Notes: generated by a model from the letters alone, not told the origin. A stretch of DNA of 64,000 nt from Streptomyces sp. SDr-06 (GCF_003324565.1 NZ_QOLA01000012.1:124001-188000); one strand, 5' to 3'; numbered from the stretch's first letter, positions 1-8,273 are shown. Program-made: numbers and translations.

Positions 1-124
1 TGGTCAGGGTGAGACCGGGCAGGCTCACGGAGCGCAGCTCCTCGCCCTCCGCGACCCTGACGGCTCCCACCCGGGGCGCCAGGGAGGCGGCGGCGAGGGT
101 TTCCGGCAGCTCGGTCGAAGACAT
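1..124 (-). CDS. partial hypothetical protein (N-terminal 41 residues)
   Basis: Only the first 41 codons lie in the window; the gene continues past base 1. An ATG at 122-124 read on the minus strand opens a frame beginning MSSTELPETLAAASLAP with no stop to the window edge. The residues alternate Leu/Val with Gly and Arg and show no signal peptide. It is divergent from the small acidic ORF at 260. In related Streptomyces an alpha/beta hydrolase stands here as I remember it, but the visible part contains no catalytic motif, so the function is left open. Confidence 0.55.
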   Translation of the reverse strand, partial: MSSTELPETLAAASLAPRVGAVRVAEGEELRSVSLPGLTLT

Positions 125-259
125 GCGGCAATGTTACGAGACGATCACACCGTGGTTCATGTGTTCGCAGTCACAGGCCGTATAGCGGCTTGCGCGGGGA
201 ACTCCTAGGCTCGTAAGGAAGCCCCCGAATCACTCGAAGTGGACGAAAAGGGAGCAGTC

Positions 260-481
260 ATGTCCGTCGATCCCAGCGACCCGGAAACCTTTCAGGAAGT
301 AGACGACGAGAGCGCGGAACTGTCCGGGGAGACCAATGAGGCGGACGCCGCCGAGCAGCACACGGACGTGCGGCAGGACCGCGACGAGCCGCTGAGCCGG
401 GTCGACCCGGAGGTCGCCAACGAGGCGGACGCCGTCGAACAGGCACGCGTGGTCGCCCTGGACGAGGACGACTACCGATGA
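260..481 (+). CDS. small acidic hypothetical protein, 73 aa
   Basis: A 73-residue, strongly acidic protein (MSVDPSDPETF...) rich in Glu, Asp and Ala, with no membrane segment. The ATG at 260 is preferred over an in-frame GTG at 239 because AAGGGAG at 248-254 sits 5 nt in front of it. An ANEADAVEQ-type motif occurs twice (NEADAAEQ and NEADAVEQ), an internal duplication of about 60 residues' spacing or less. Function unknown. It ends 145 nt before the TetR gene on the same strand and might share its promoter region. Confidence 0.6.
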   Translation: MSVDPSDPETFQEVDDESAELSGETNEADAAEQHTDVRQDRDEPLSRVDPEVANEADAVEQARVVALDEDDYR

Positions 482-492
482 TTTGTTCGGTT

Positions 493-518
493 TACCGTGG
501 GTATCTCCGGCTACCCAC
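493..518. promoter_or_regulatory. candidate TetR operator (inverted repeats)
   Basis: Two overlapping palindromes: TACC-GTG-GGTA at 493-503 and the perfect 7-bp arms GTGGGTA (497-503) and TACCCAC (512-518). They lie about 110 nt before the TetR start. Autoregulation by TetR family members through such sites is common; binding here is inferred only. Confidence 0.3.
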
Positions 519-626
519 CGCGTCCGGTCCGTGAAATTCTGCGTTCGCACCGCGCACAGCCGGGTTACCCAAAAGTACGATGGCGGCGCGCGTACATCGC
601 GCACCGGAACAACTTTGGGAGGCGGC

Positions 627-1268
627 GTGACAGCCATCGAGCAGACCGAGGCGGCGCGCCCGCGAGGCACGCGCCTGCCGCGCCGGGCCCGCCGCAATCA
701 GCTTCTGGGCGCGGCCCAGGAGGTTTTCGTCGCGCAGGGCTACCACGCGGCCGCGATGGACGACATCGCCGAGCGCGCGGGCGTCTCCAAGCCGGTGCTC
801 TACCAGCACTTCCCCGGCAAGCTGGAGCTCTATCTCGCCCTCCTCGACCAGCACTGCGAGTCCCTGCTCCACGCGGTGCGCACCGCTCTGGCCTCGACCT
901 CGGACAACAAGCTCCGCGTCGCCGCGACGATGGACGCCTACTTCGCGTACGTCGAGGACGAGGGCGGCGCGTTCCGGCTGGTCTTCGAGTCGGACCTGAC
1001 CAACGAGCCCGCCGTGCGCGAGCGCGTGGACCGGGTCAGCCTCCAGTGCGCCGAGGCCATCTCGGACGTCATCGCCGAGGACACCGGCCTGTCCAAGGAC
1101 GAGTCGATGCTGCTCGCCGTGGGCCTCGGCGGCGTCTCCCAGGTGGTGGCCCGCTACTGGCTCTCCAGCGAGTCGACCATCCCCCGCGACAAGGCGGTGG
1201 CGCTGCTCACCTCGCTCGCCTGGCGCGGCATCGCGGGCTTCCCGCTGCACGGCACCGAGGGCCACTGA
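627..1268 (+). CDS. TetR/AcrR family transcriptional regulator
   Basis: A 213-residue DNA-binding repressor-type protein. After a basic N-terminal arm (RLPRRARRNQLL) comes the TetR helix-turn-helix, with the family signature AAMDDIAERAGVSKPVLYQH followed by F-x-GK-x-ELYLAL. The rest is the helical ligand-binding and dimerisation domain. GTG at 627 is chosen because GGGAGG at 617-622 precedes it; the frame stays open upstream to 483 but that stretch has no coding look. It is followed by DUF3107, the same pair as Rv3208 and Rv3208A in Mycobacterium tuberculosis. Ligand and targets are unknown. Confidence 0.9.
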   Translation: MTAIEQTEAARPRGTRLPRRARRNQLLGAAQEVFVAQGYHAAAMDDIAERAGVSKPVLYQHFPGKLELYLALLDQHCESLLHAVRTALASTSDNKLRVAATMDAYFAYVEDEGGAFRLVFESDLTNEPAVRERVDRVSLQCAEAISDVIAEDTGLSKDESMLLAVGLGGVSQVVARYWLSSESTIPRDKAVALLTSLAWRGIAGFPLHGTEGH

Positions 1269-1419
1269 GCCCGCGCCGAGCGTCCGCCGGACCCCCATTC
1301 CCGGCTCCTGTTCGCTCCTGGCGTGCACCACCCGCGCTTCGAGGTCGTCACCCCGGGCTAGTGTGTGCAGCGTACGGCGCGGCTGACCGCGCACCGCACG
1401 AGGTCGGAGGGACATAGCC

Positions 1420-1647
1420 GTGGAGGTCAAGATCGGCGTGCAGCACGCGCCCCGGGAGATCGTTCTGGAGAGCGGGCAGTCCGCCGAAGAGGTCGAGAGC
1501 GCGGTAGCCGCCGCCCTCGCCGGCAAGGCGCAGCTGCTCAGCCTCACGGACGAGAAGGGCCGCAAGGTCCTGGTACCGGCCGACAAGATCGCGTACGTGG
1601 AGATCGGCGAGCCTGCGGTCCGCCGCGTGGGCTTCGGCGCGCTGTAG
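1420..1647 (+). CDS. DUF3107 family protein
   Basis: A 75-residue protein starting MEVKIGVQHAPREIVLES with a GTG start at 1420 and CGGAGG at 1405-1410. It resembles the DUF3107 family (mycobacterial TB9.4, Rv3208A): a small beta-alpha-beta-like protein ending in an IAYVEIGEP...VGFG segment. Function unknown. It lies 151 nt behind the TetR gene and ends 25 nt before a long hairpin terminator. The pairing with a TetR regulator is conserved across actinobacteria as far as I recall. Confidence 0.85.
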   Translation: MEVKIGVQHAPREIVLESGQSAEEVESAVAAALAGKAQLLSLTDEKGRKVLVPADKIAYVEIGEPAVRRVGFGAL

Positions 1648-1671
1648 TACACGGAACCGAGGAAATCCCGG

Positions 1672-1707
1672 AAGGGGTGCCGCCAGTGCTCACTGGTGGC
1701 ACCCCTT
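1672..1707. terminator. bidirectional hairpin terminator
   Basis: A 17-bp stem with one G-T wobble, arms 1672-1688 and 1691-1707, and a 2-nt centre. It lies between the convergent DUF3107 gene and the acyltransferase gene and could stop transcription from both sides. Confidence 0.8.
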
Positions 1708-1725
1708 CTCGCTGTGCGCGCCCGC

Positions 1726-2886
1726 TCAGCCGACCCCCGCGTGGTGCAGCGGACGGCTCTCCTCGGAGACGACCGCGGCGGGCGGCGCCGCCCGCGGCCG
1801 GGCCGGACGGCGGCCCGGGGAGTTCCGGCGCACGTCGGCGATGCCGCGCTTCATGGAGTCGCGGATCCACTTGCTCGCGGGGCGTTCCACGAAGCGGTGG
1901 ATGAGCCAGGCGGTGGCCATCATGAGCGCGACCACCGAGCCCACGAGCACGGGGGCCGGGAGGCGGCCCCGGAAGTGGTGGATGAGGGTCATGCCGATGA
2001 ACATGTGGATCAGGTACAGCGGGTAGGTGATCGCGCCTGCCGTGGAGAGCCACCTCCACTGCACCCGGTCGAAGGCCCCGAGCGCGATCGCGCCGACCGT
2101 CGCGAACCCGGCGAGGATGATCAGCCGCACCGGCCAGCTCGGCAGGTGCTCGGCCGCCACATGGCCGAGGTTGCTGGCGATCCGGTAGTGGATGTAGCGC
2201 TGGGCCAGCAGCAGTTGGAACCCGACGACGCCCCACAGCAGCGCGTTGGGGCCGAAGCGGCGCATCAGGTGGAAGGCGATGCCCGCGATGAAGAACGGCG
2301 CGTACTGCGGCATCGCGAAGGCGGTGAGGACCGTCGAACCGAGGCTGGGGGCAAGGGCCGCGGCCACCGTCCAGGCCCCGCAGAAGATCAGCAGATTGCG
2401 GTAGGTCACCCCGCACAGCACCACGAGGGCCATCAGGACGTAGAACTTGAGCTCCACGAAGAGCGTCCAGTACACGTCGTCGACGTTCTTGGTGTTGTTG
2501 CCCGCCTGCACCATCGTCAGGTTGACGATGACGTCGTCCCAGCCCCGTATCGAGCTGACTTCCGGCCATTTCTTCACCACCAGAGCGGTGAGCGGCACGG
2601 CGACCCAGTAGGCCGGAAACAGCCGGGAGATCCGCGAGACCGCGAAGTCGCCCAGCGAGGGACCCCATACGCTCATGCCGATCACGAACCCGCTGACCAG
2701 GAAGAACACCTCGACCCCGAGCCAGCCGAACTCGGCGACGTGGTGCAGCCCCGGGAAGATCGTCGACGGATCGTGTCCCCAGGGTCTGCTCAGCGCGAGG
2801 TAGTGGTAGCAGACCACGAGCAGCGCCGCGACGAGCCGGAGCCCGTCAAGGGCCGCGAGTCTGGGCACCGGCCGACGCTGGGACAT
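1726..2886 (-). CDS. acyltransferase family 3 membrane protein (OafA/YrhL-like)
   Basis: A 386-residue polytopic membrane protein with about ten hydrophobic segments. It carries the acyltransferase-3 hallmark near the N-terminus: Arg17 and His28 in DGLR...CYH spaced exactly R-x10-H. A YWVAVPLTALVV segment and a C-terminal FVERPASKWIRD block also fit PF01757. Such enzymes move acetyl or other acyl groups onto exported glycans, lipids or antibiotics; the acceptor cannot be told from sequence. It starts at ATG 2886 and is monocistronic, convergent with DUF3107. The C-terminal 35 residues are Pro/Arg-rich and probably cytoplasmic. Confidence 0.9.
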   Translation of the reverse strand: MSQRRPVPRLAALDGLRLVAALLVVCYHYLALSRPWGHDPSTIFPGLHHVAEFGWLGVEVFFLVSGFVIGMSVWGPSLGDFAVSRISRLFPAYWVAVPLTALVVKKWPEVSSIRGWDDVIVNLTMVQAGNNTKNVDDVYWTLFVELKFYVLMALVVLCGVTYRNLLIFCGAWTVAAALAPSLGSTVLTAFAMPQYAPFFIAGIAFHLMRRFGPNALLWGVVGFQLLLAQRYIHYRIASNLGHVAAEHLPSWPVRLIILAGFATVGAIALGAFDRVQWRWLSTAGAITYPLYLIHMFIGMTLIHHFRGRLPAPVLVGSVVALMMATAWLIHRFVERPASKWIRDSMKRGIADVRRNSPGRRPARPRAAPPAAVVSEESRPLHHAGVG

Positions 2887-3157
2887 GGGGAGACCTCCGT
2901 GCCGCGGGGCGGCGGCTGGGCGAAGCGGAAAACCCCCAGCGCCAGCTCGGAGTCACCTGTGCGGAACGTACGTGCGGCTTCTGCTCGCACGGCATCGGTT
3001 GACACCAGGTGTGACGGTACGCACAGGAAAAGCATGTCCGTTCGAGGACACGCCTGCGTTGCTTCCTCCCAGTGAGGGGAGGGTTGCGTTCCGCAGGGGT
3101 CGGGTAGGACGGCTGTGACCGGTTCCGCCCTGGCCGCACCCCTGGGAGGCGACGTAC

Positions 3158-3421
3158 ATGCTGCTGGAAGCCCTTGGCTCCGTCCTGCTGGGATTCGCCC
3201 TCGCGTGGGCCGCCGCGGCCCGTCTGTCCCACCGGCTCCCCGACCGCCGCACGGTCCTGGCCGCCGGCCCGCTCGCCGGGCTCTTCGGCGCCTTCCTGAC
3301 CCACTCGGCGATCGGTCCCGGCCACGGCGTCACCACGGTGCTCGGCGCCACCTTCGTCGCGTCGGTGCTGCTCTCGCTGCTCCTGCGACCGACGCGCCGC
3401 CTGCGCCGGTCAGCGGCGTAG
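3158..3421 (+). CDS. small integral membrane protein, 87 aa
   Basis: A short protein with three hydrophobic stretches: MLLEALGSVLLGFALAW at the start, LAAGPLAGLFGAFLTH in the middle, and VLGATFVASVLLSLLL before a basic tail RPTRRLRR. GGGAGG stands about ten bases before the ATG. The basic tail suggests a cytoplasmic C-terminus. I do not recognise a family; similar tiny membrane proteins are common in Streptomyces. It is convergent with the ferritin-like gene, 21 nt away. Confidence 0.7.
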   Translation: MLLEALGSVLLGFALAWAAAARLSHRLPDRRTVLAAGPLAGLFGAFLTHSAIGPGHGVTTVLGATFVASVLLSLLLRPTRRLRRSAA

Positions 3422-3442
3422 GCGGCGATCCACGCGGTCCCG

Positions 3443-4204
3443 CTAGGCCGCGAGACCCAGCGCCGCCATGCGCTTGGTGTGGGCCTTGGTGATGCGCGTG
3501 AACATCTCGCCCACCGCCGCGAGGTCGAAGCCCGCGGCCACCCCGTCCACCCCGCCGACCAGCATCGTCGACAGCGCGTCGCGCTCCGCCACCACGCGCT
3601 GGGCCTGCGACAGCGCCTCGCCCATCAGACGCCGCGCCCACAGCGCGAGCCGGCCGCCCACCCGCGGGTCCGCCTCGATCGCGGCCCGCACCTTCTCCAC
3701 CGCGAAGTTTCCGTGACCGGTGTCGTCCAGGACGGACAGGACCAGGGAACGGGTGTCGGAATCCAGGTGGTTGGCGACCTCGCGGTAGAAGTCGCTCGCG
3801 ATCGAGTCGCCGACGTACGCCTTGACCAGGCCCTCCAGCCAGTCCGACGGGGCGGTCTGGTGATGGAAGTCGTCCAGGGCCTTGGCGAAGGGCTCCATCG
3901 CGGCCGTGGGCTCCGCGTCGATCTGCGCGAGCCGGTCCCGCAGTCGCTCGAAGTGGTGGAACTCCGCGGACGCCATCTTCGCCAGCTCCGCCTTGTCCGC
4001 CAGGGAGGGCGCCAGCTTCGCGTCGTCGGCGAGCCGCTCGAAGGCCGCGAGCTCGCCGTAGGCGAGGGCGCCGAGGAGGTCCACCACCGCGGCGCGGTAC
4101 TGGGGAACCGCGGAGGCCGCCGCCCAGTCCTGGGCCGCGATCCCGGTGCGCTCGGGCTCCGGGGTGGATTCTTCGGTTGCAGTGGCGTTGTCAGACGTCT
4201 CCAT
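3443..4204 (-). CDS. ferritin-like fold protein (MiaE-like)
   Basis: A 253-residue, all-helical protein. Carboxylate and histidine pairs typical of di-iron four-helix bundles are visible: ELAAFERLAD, EFHHFERLRD, FHHQ and GHGNFAVEK. The family is the actinobacterial ferritin-like group resembling tRNA hydroxylase MiaE (PF13794 by memory). A tRNA-modifying role is not proven. ATG at 4204 is chosen (METSDNATATEES); the frame runs on upstream but loses coding character. It is divergent from the DEAD-box helicase, as Rv3210c is from Rv3211. Confidence 0.8.
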   Translation of the reverse strand: METSDNATATEESTPEPERTGIAAQDWAAASAVPQYRAAVVDLLGALAYGELAAFERLADDAKLAPSLADKAELAKMASAEFHHFERLRDRLAQIDAEPTAAMEPFAKALDDFHHQTAPSDWLEGLVKAYVGDSIASDFYREVANHLDSDTRSLVLSVLDDTGHGNFAVEKVRAAIEADPRVGGRLALWARRLMGEALSQAQRVVAERDALSTMLVGGVDGVAAGFDLAAVGEMFTRITKAHTKRMAALGLAA

Positions 4205-4308
4205 GAACCGCACAATAGCCCGCCCGGGACGGGCCGTAAGGGCCTCGTGGCTCACACCCGTCGCACCGGACCCGCAAATTCTCCCGACACACATGCGCGA
4301 ATCCGGGG

Positions 4309-4447
4309 TACAGTGGTAATGCGCCTGCCGAGTATTTCGACGGGCCGCACGAATGAGGATGCCCGGTCGGTTGCTCCGGTCGGCTCCGACCCGACAGCCC
4401 TCCGCGGGGCACGTATCAGTACGTGCCACTGAAGAGGGATCCCTCAG
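4309..4447 (+). promoter_or_regulatory. structured leader of the helicase gene with candidate -10 box and uORF
   Basis: The 382 bases between the ferritin-like and helicase genes contain a TACAGT hexamer at 4309-4314. Right after it is an ATG (4319) opening a 37-codon ORF to a TGA at 4430-4432. Then come a perfect 8-bp hairpin (4408-4415 with 4420-4427, loop TCAG) and the palindrome GAGGGATCCCTC at 4434-4445. The remaining 140 bases to the start codon show nothing further. Leader control of a DEAD-box helicase mRNA is plausible but inferred. Confidence 0.35.
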
Positions 4448-4586
4448 CGGCACGAGCGCTTGAGCGACGGCAGTGGTCCCGCGCCACCCGGCAACACGAT
4501 CGAACTCTGATCCCGCCGGACGAAATGGGCACGGTAAGACCCGCCGCGTTCGCCTCCGTACCGCGTCTCACAGAAGAGGCAGCACC

Positions 4587-6992
4587 CTGACTACGTTCCG
4601 AGAGCTCGGGATCCTTCCCGAGACCGCCGAAGCCCTTGAAGCCGTCGGCATCGTGTCCCCCTTCCCCATCCAGGAGCTGACGCTCCCCGTCGCGCTCTCC
4701 GGCACCGACATCATCGGGCAGGCCAAGACCGGCACCGGCAAGACGCTCGGCTTCGGTCTGCCGATCCTGGAGCGCGTCACCGTCCCCGCCGACGTCGAGG
4801 CGGGCCGGGCGGCGGCCGACCGGCTCACCAACACCCCGCAGGCCCTCGTCGTCGTTCCGACGCGCGAGCTGTGCCAGCAGGTGACCAACGACCTGCTCAC
4901 CGCGGGCAAGGTCCGCAACGTCCGCGTGCTCGCCATCTACGGCGGCCGGGCGTACGAGCCCCAGGTCGAGGCGCTCAAGAAGGGCGTCGACGTGATCGTC
5001 GGCACCCCGGGCCGCCTGCTCGACCTCGCCGGGCAGAAGAAGCTCGACCTCTCCCATGTCAAGGCGCTCGTCCTCGACGAGGCGGACGAGATGCTCGACC
5101 TCGGCTTCCTGCCGGACGTCGAGAAGATCATCCAGCTGCTGCCGCCGAAGCGCCAGACCATGCTGTTCTCCGCGACCATGCCGGGCGCCGTCATCGGCCT
5201 CGCCCGCCGCTACATGTCGCAGCCGACGCACATCCGCGCCACCTCGCCGGACGACGAGGGCACGACGGTCGCGAACACCCAGCAGTTCGTCTACCGCGCC
5301 CACTCCATGGACAAGCCGGAGATGGTCGCGCGCATCCTGCAGGCCGAGGGCCGCGGGCTCGCGATGATCTTCTGCCGTACGAAGCGGACCGCCGCGGACA
5401 TCGCCGAGCAGCTCGCCAAGCGCGGCTTCGCCTCCGGCGCGGTCCACGGCGACCTCGGCCAGGGCGCCCGCGAGCAGGCGCTGCGCGCCTTCCGCAACGG
5501 CAAGGTCGACGTGCTGGTCTGCACCGACGTCGCCGCGCGCGGCATCGACGTCGAGGGCGTGACGCACGTCATCAACTACCAGTCGCCGGAGGAGGAGAAG
5601 ACCTACCTCCACCGCATCGGCCGCACCGGCCGCGCGGGCAACAAGGGCATCGCGATCACGCTGGTCGACTGGGACGACATCCCGCGCTGGCAGCTGATCA
5701 ACAAGGCGCTCGACCTGAAGTTCCCGGACCCGGTCGAGACGTACTCCACCTCGCCGCACCTGTTCGAGGAGCTCAACATCCCGGCGGGCACCAAGGGCGT
5801 GCTGCCCCGGGGCGAGCGCACCCGCGCCGGTCTGGCGGCCGAAGAGGTCGAGGACCTGGGCGAGACCGGTGGGCGCGGGCGCAGGTCCGCCGCCGCTCCC
5901 GTCGTCACCGAGGAGCGCCCGGCCCGTACGCGTACGCCGCGTCAGCGTCGCCGCACCCGGGGCGGCTCGCAGCTGGACGCCGCCGAGACGACCACGGCCG
6001 CACCGGCCGCGGCCCCGGCCGCCGAAGCCGTCGAGACCGTGACCGAGCCGCGCACGCCGCGCCGCCGCCGTCGTACCCGCGTGGGTGCGCCGCCGGTGGT
6101 GCCGCAGGCCGCTGCCGCGCCGGTGGTCGAGGCCGCGCCCGTGGCCGAGGCGGCTCCGGTCGCCGAGCCCGTGGCGAAGGCCGCACCCCGTCGGCGTTCC
6201 GCGCCGGTCGCCGCGCCCGTCGTGGAGGCGGTCGAGGCGAAGCCGCGCCGCCGTCGGGTGCGCAAGGTGAGCGACTCGGCCGAGGTCGGTTTCGTGACGC
6301 CGGAGTCGGCCGCGCTGGAGCTGGCCAAGGCCGCTCAGGCCAGGACCGCCGCCGCGATCAGTGACGTCGCCGCGGCTCCGGCCGCCCCGGTCGCCGAGGC
6401 CGAGGCCCCGGCGAAGCCGCGCCGCACCCGCAAGAAGGCCGCCGAGGCCGTTGCCGACACGGTCGAGACCGTCGAGGTCGAGGCCCCGGCCAAGCCCCGC
6501 CGGACCCGGGCGAAGAAGGTCGCCGAAGCCACCCCCGAGGTGGCCGAAGCCCCCGCCGCGCCGCGCCGCACCCGCAAGAAGGCCGCGGAGGCCGTAGTCG
6601 ACACGGCTGAGGCCGTCGACACCGAGGCCGAGGCCCCGGTCAAGCCGCGCCGCACCCGCAAGAAGGCCGCGGAGGCCGTTGTCGACACGGTCGAGGCCGT
6701 CGAGGTCGAGGCCCCGGCCAAGCCCCGCCGCACCCGCGCCAAGAAGGTCGCCGAAGCCACCCCCGAGGTGGCCGAAGCCCCCGCCGCGCCGCGCCGCACC
6801 CGCGCCAAGAAGGCCGCGGAGCCGGTAATCGAGACGGTCGAAACCGAGGCCGAGGCCCCGGTCAAGCCGCGCCGCACCCGCAAGAAGGCCGCGGAGGCCG
6901 TAGTCGACACGGTCGAGGCCGTCGAGGTCGAGGCCCCGGCCAAGCCCCGCCGCACCCGTGCGAAGAAGGCCGCGGTCGCGCCCGAGGCGTGA
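4587..6992 (+). CDS. DEAD-box ATP-dependent RNA helicase with repetitive basic tail
   Basis: An RNA helicase that unwinds or remodels RNA with ATP. Domain order: Q motif ending PFPIQE (about 25-30), Walker A AKTGTGKT (46-53), PTREL (91-95), GTPGR, DEAD (164-167), SAT (195-197), then the helicase-C domain with CRTKR, TDVAARGID and HRIGRTGRA (342-350). From about residue 420 the protein is low-complexity, with many KPRRTRKKAAE-type units, making it much longer (801 aa) than usual RhlE/CsdA-type proteins. No ATG or GTG fits the homologous N-terminus TTFRELGILPE. A CTG at 4587 has GAAGAGG at 4573-4579 seven bases in front, and I take it as the start. The alternative is GTG 4473, adding 38 non-conserved residues. 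Confidence 0.88.
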   Translation: MTTFRELGILPETAEALEAVGIVSPFPIQELTLPVALSGTDIIGQAKTGTGKTLGFGLPILERVTVPADVEAGRAAADRLTNTPQALVVVPTRELCQQVTNDLLTAGKVRNVRVLAIYGGRAYEPQVEALKKGVDVIVGTPGRLLDLAGQKKLDLSHVKALVLDEADEMLDLGFLPDVEKIIQLLPPKRQTMLFSATMPGAVIGLARRYMSQPTHIRATSPDDEGTTVANTQQFVYRAHSMDKPEMVARILQAEGRGLAMIFCRTKRTAADIAEQLAKRGFASGAVHGDLGQGAREQALRAFRNGKVDVLVCTDVAARGIDVEGVTHVINYQSPEEEKTYLHRIGRTGRAGNKGIAITLVDWDDIPRWQLINKALDLKFPDPVETYSTSPHLFEELNIPAGTKGVLPRGERTRAGLAAEEVEDLGETGGRGRRSAAAPVVTEERPARTRTPRQRRRTRGGSQLDAAETTTAAPAAAPAAEAVETVTEPRTPRRRRRTRVGAPPVVPQAAAAPVVEAAPVAEAAPVAEPVAKAAPRRRSAPVAAPVVEAVEAKPRRRRVRKVSDSAEVGFVTPESAALELAKAAQARTAAAISDVAAAPAAPVAEAEAPAKPRRTRKKAAEAVADTVETVEVEAPAKPRRTRAKKVAEATPEVAEAPAAPRRTRKKAAEAVVDTAEAVDTEAEAPVKPRRTRKKAAEAVVDTVEAVEVEAPAKPRRTRAKKVAEATPEVAEAPAAPRRTRAKKAAEPVIETVETEAEAPVKPRRTRKKAAEAVVDTVEAVEVEAPAKPRRTRAKKAAVAPEA
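6395..6990 (+). repeat. imperfect tandem repeats coding the Lys/Arg/Ala tail
   Basis: Within the helicase 3' end, units encoding KPRRTRKKAAEAV or KPRRTRAKKVAEA alternate with acidic VDTVEAVEVEAPA spacers about seven times. Several units are nearly identical in DNA, for example around 6566, 6646 and 6868, so copy number may vary between strains by slippage or recombination. Confidence 0.8.
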
Positions 6993-7006
6993 TCCGCATT
7001 GCCTGA

Positions 7007-7041
7007 AACGGCCCGGTCCCCCGTGGGGGTGCCGGGCCGTT
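7007..7041 (+). terminator. hairpin terminator after helicase gene
   Basis: Arms AACGGCCCGG...CCCC and GGGG...CCGGGCCGTT form a long stem with a small internal mismatch, 15 nt after the helicase stop codon. Confidence 0.75.
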
Positions 7042-7089
7042 CGCGTTCTCGCCCCGGGTCCTCGCGGGCGGGGCGGATACGCTCCCCTC

Positions 7090-7953
7090 ATGAGTAAGCC
7101 GCGCTCCCTCGACCTCCCGCCGCGCACCCGTGCGTACCGACTGCACACCCCGCGCCAGGAGTTCGCCGTCCTCGACTCGCGGCCCGAGGGACGGGCGCGC
7201 GGCACGGTGCTGCTCGTGCCGGGGTACACCGGCAGCAAGGAGGACTTCCTCGCCCTCCTCGACCCGCTCGCCGACGCCGGGTACCGGGCCGTGGCGGTGG
7301 ACGGGCGCGGGCAGTTCGAGAGCCCGGGACCGCGGCGCGTCTCCGGATACACCCCGCGCACCCTCGGGGGCGACGTGCTCGCGCAGGTCGCCGCGCTCGG
7401 CGACGGCCCCGTCCATCTCGTCGGGCACTCCTTCGGCGGCTTCGTGGCCCGGTCCGCGGCGCGGCTCGACCCCTCGGCGTTCCGCTCCCTGACGCTGCTC
7501 GCCTCCGGCCCCGGCCGGGTCGGGCCCGAGCAGCGCACGAAGATCCGGATGCTCCGGGCGGCGCTGCCGGTGCTGCCGCCGTCGTGGGTGTGGGCGGTCA
7601 CGCAGTGGCTGGACGGCCGGGACCCGACGTACGTGCCTGATCCACCCGAGATCGTGGCGTTCCTCCAGCGGCGCTGGTTCAGCACGCAGCCCGCCCAACT
7701 CGTGGCCACCGGGCGGCAGTTGAGGGTCGAGCCGGATCGCACCGAGGGGCTCGCGGCGCTGCCGTTGCCGCTTCACGTGGCGTACGGGTCGGGTGAGACG
7801 GTGTGGACGGTGGGCGAGCTGGCGCATCTGGCGCGCAGGGTCGATGCGCGGCACACGGTGATCCTGGGGGCGGATCATTCGCCCAATGTGTCCCACCCGG
7901 CGGAACTCGCCGAAGCCCTGACCAAGTTCTGGTCGCCCCTCGACACCCCCTGA
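7090..7953 (+). CDS. alpha/beta hydrolase
   Basis: A 287-residue soluble alpha/beta-fold hydrolase. The nucleophile elbow is GHSFGG with Ser114. The HG-type oxyanion region appears as VPGYTGSKEDF (about 43-53), and the probable catalytic His is His263 in ADHSPNVSHP. The acid is uncertain: the usual loop reads YGSGETVWT. Substrate unknown. ATG 7090 is used; upstream codons overlap the helicase terminator. It follows the helicase on the same strand but behind a terminator, so it is probably transcribed on its own. Confidence 0.88.
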   Translation: MSKPRSLDLPPRTRAYRLHTPRQEFAVLDSRPEGRARGTVLLVPGYTGSKEDFLALLDPLADAGYRAVAVDGRGQFESPGPRRVSGYTPRTLGGDVLAQVAALGDGPVHLVGHSFGGFVARSAARLDPSAFRSLTLLASGPGRVGPEQRTKIRMLRAALPVLPPSWVWAVTQWLDGRDPTYVPDPPEIVAFLQRRWFSTQPAQLVATGRQLRVEPDRTEGLAALPLPLHVAYGSGETVWTVGELAHLARRVDARHTVILGADHSPNVSHPAELAEALTKFWSPLDTP

Positions 7954-8036
7954 CCACCCCCACGCGGCGCTTCCTGCGGACCGTGCGGCTCCGCTCCCGC
8001 GACCCGGCTTCACATCTGCGGACCGTGGGTGGCCGA

Positions 8037-8057
8037 TCGCGCAGTTCCCCGCGCCCC
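8037..8057 (-). repeat. 21-bp Streptomyces intergenic repeat, copy 1
   Basis: Exact reverse complement of the copy at 8128-8148 and of the copy at 56213-56233. It sits in the 320-base gap between the alpha/beta hydrolase and the NYN gene. The rest of that gap is C-rich, with degraded related pieces near 8195 and 8240, and no ORF I would call. Confidence 0.85.
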
Positions 8058-8127
8058 CAACGGGCTCCGAAGCCCCGCACCCATAGCGCCAGCCCCCTCG
8101 AACGCGCCCTCCGCCCCAACCCCCCAA

Positions 8128-8148
8128 GGGGCGCGGGGAACTGCGCGA
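8128..8148 (+). repeat. 21-bp Streptomyces intergenic repeat, copy 2
   Basis: Reads GGGGCGCGGGGAACTGCGCG plus A. With copy 1 it makes a perfect inverted repeat spaced by 70 bases, which in RNA could form a long-armed stem at the convergent end of the hydrolase and NYN genes. Confidence 0.85.
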
Positions 8149-8273
8149 ACAGCCCGCAACTGCCCGCAGCCAAGCGACAACCAGACCACCCCAAAGGGGC
8201 ACGGGCAAGCCCGCCACCGCCCGCAGCTGAGCGACAAAGCAGGGGCACGGGGAAACCCCGGGAATGCAGAACC

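Noticed and set aside
2999..3025. TTGACA at 2999 as promoter of the 87-aa membrane protein
   Set aside because: No -10-like hexamer lies 16-18 nt downstream; only a short ACACC-A-GGTGT palindrome is present.
4416..7742. 1108-codon minus-strand frame with Gly/Leu/Asp repeats opposite the helicase
   Set aside because: The repeats mirror the helicase tail repeats; the plus strand has all helicase motifs.
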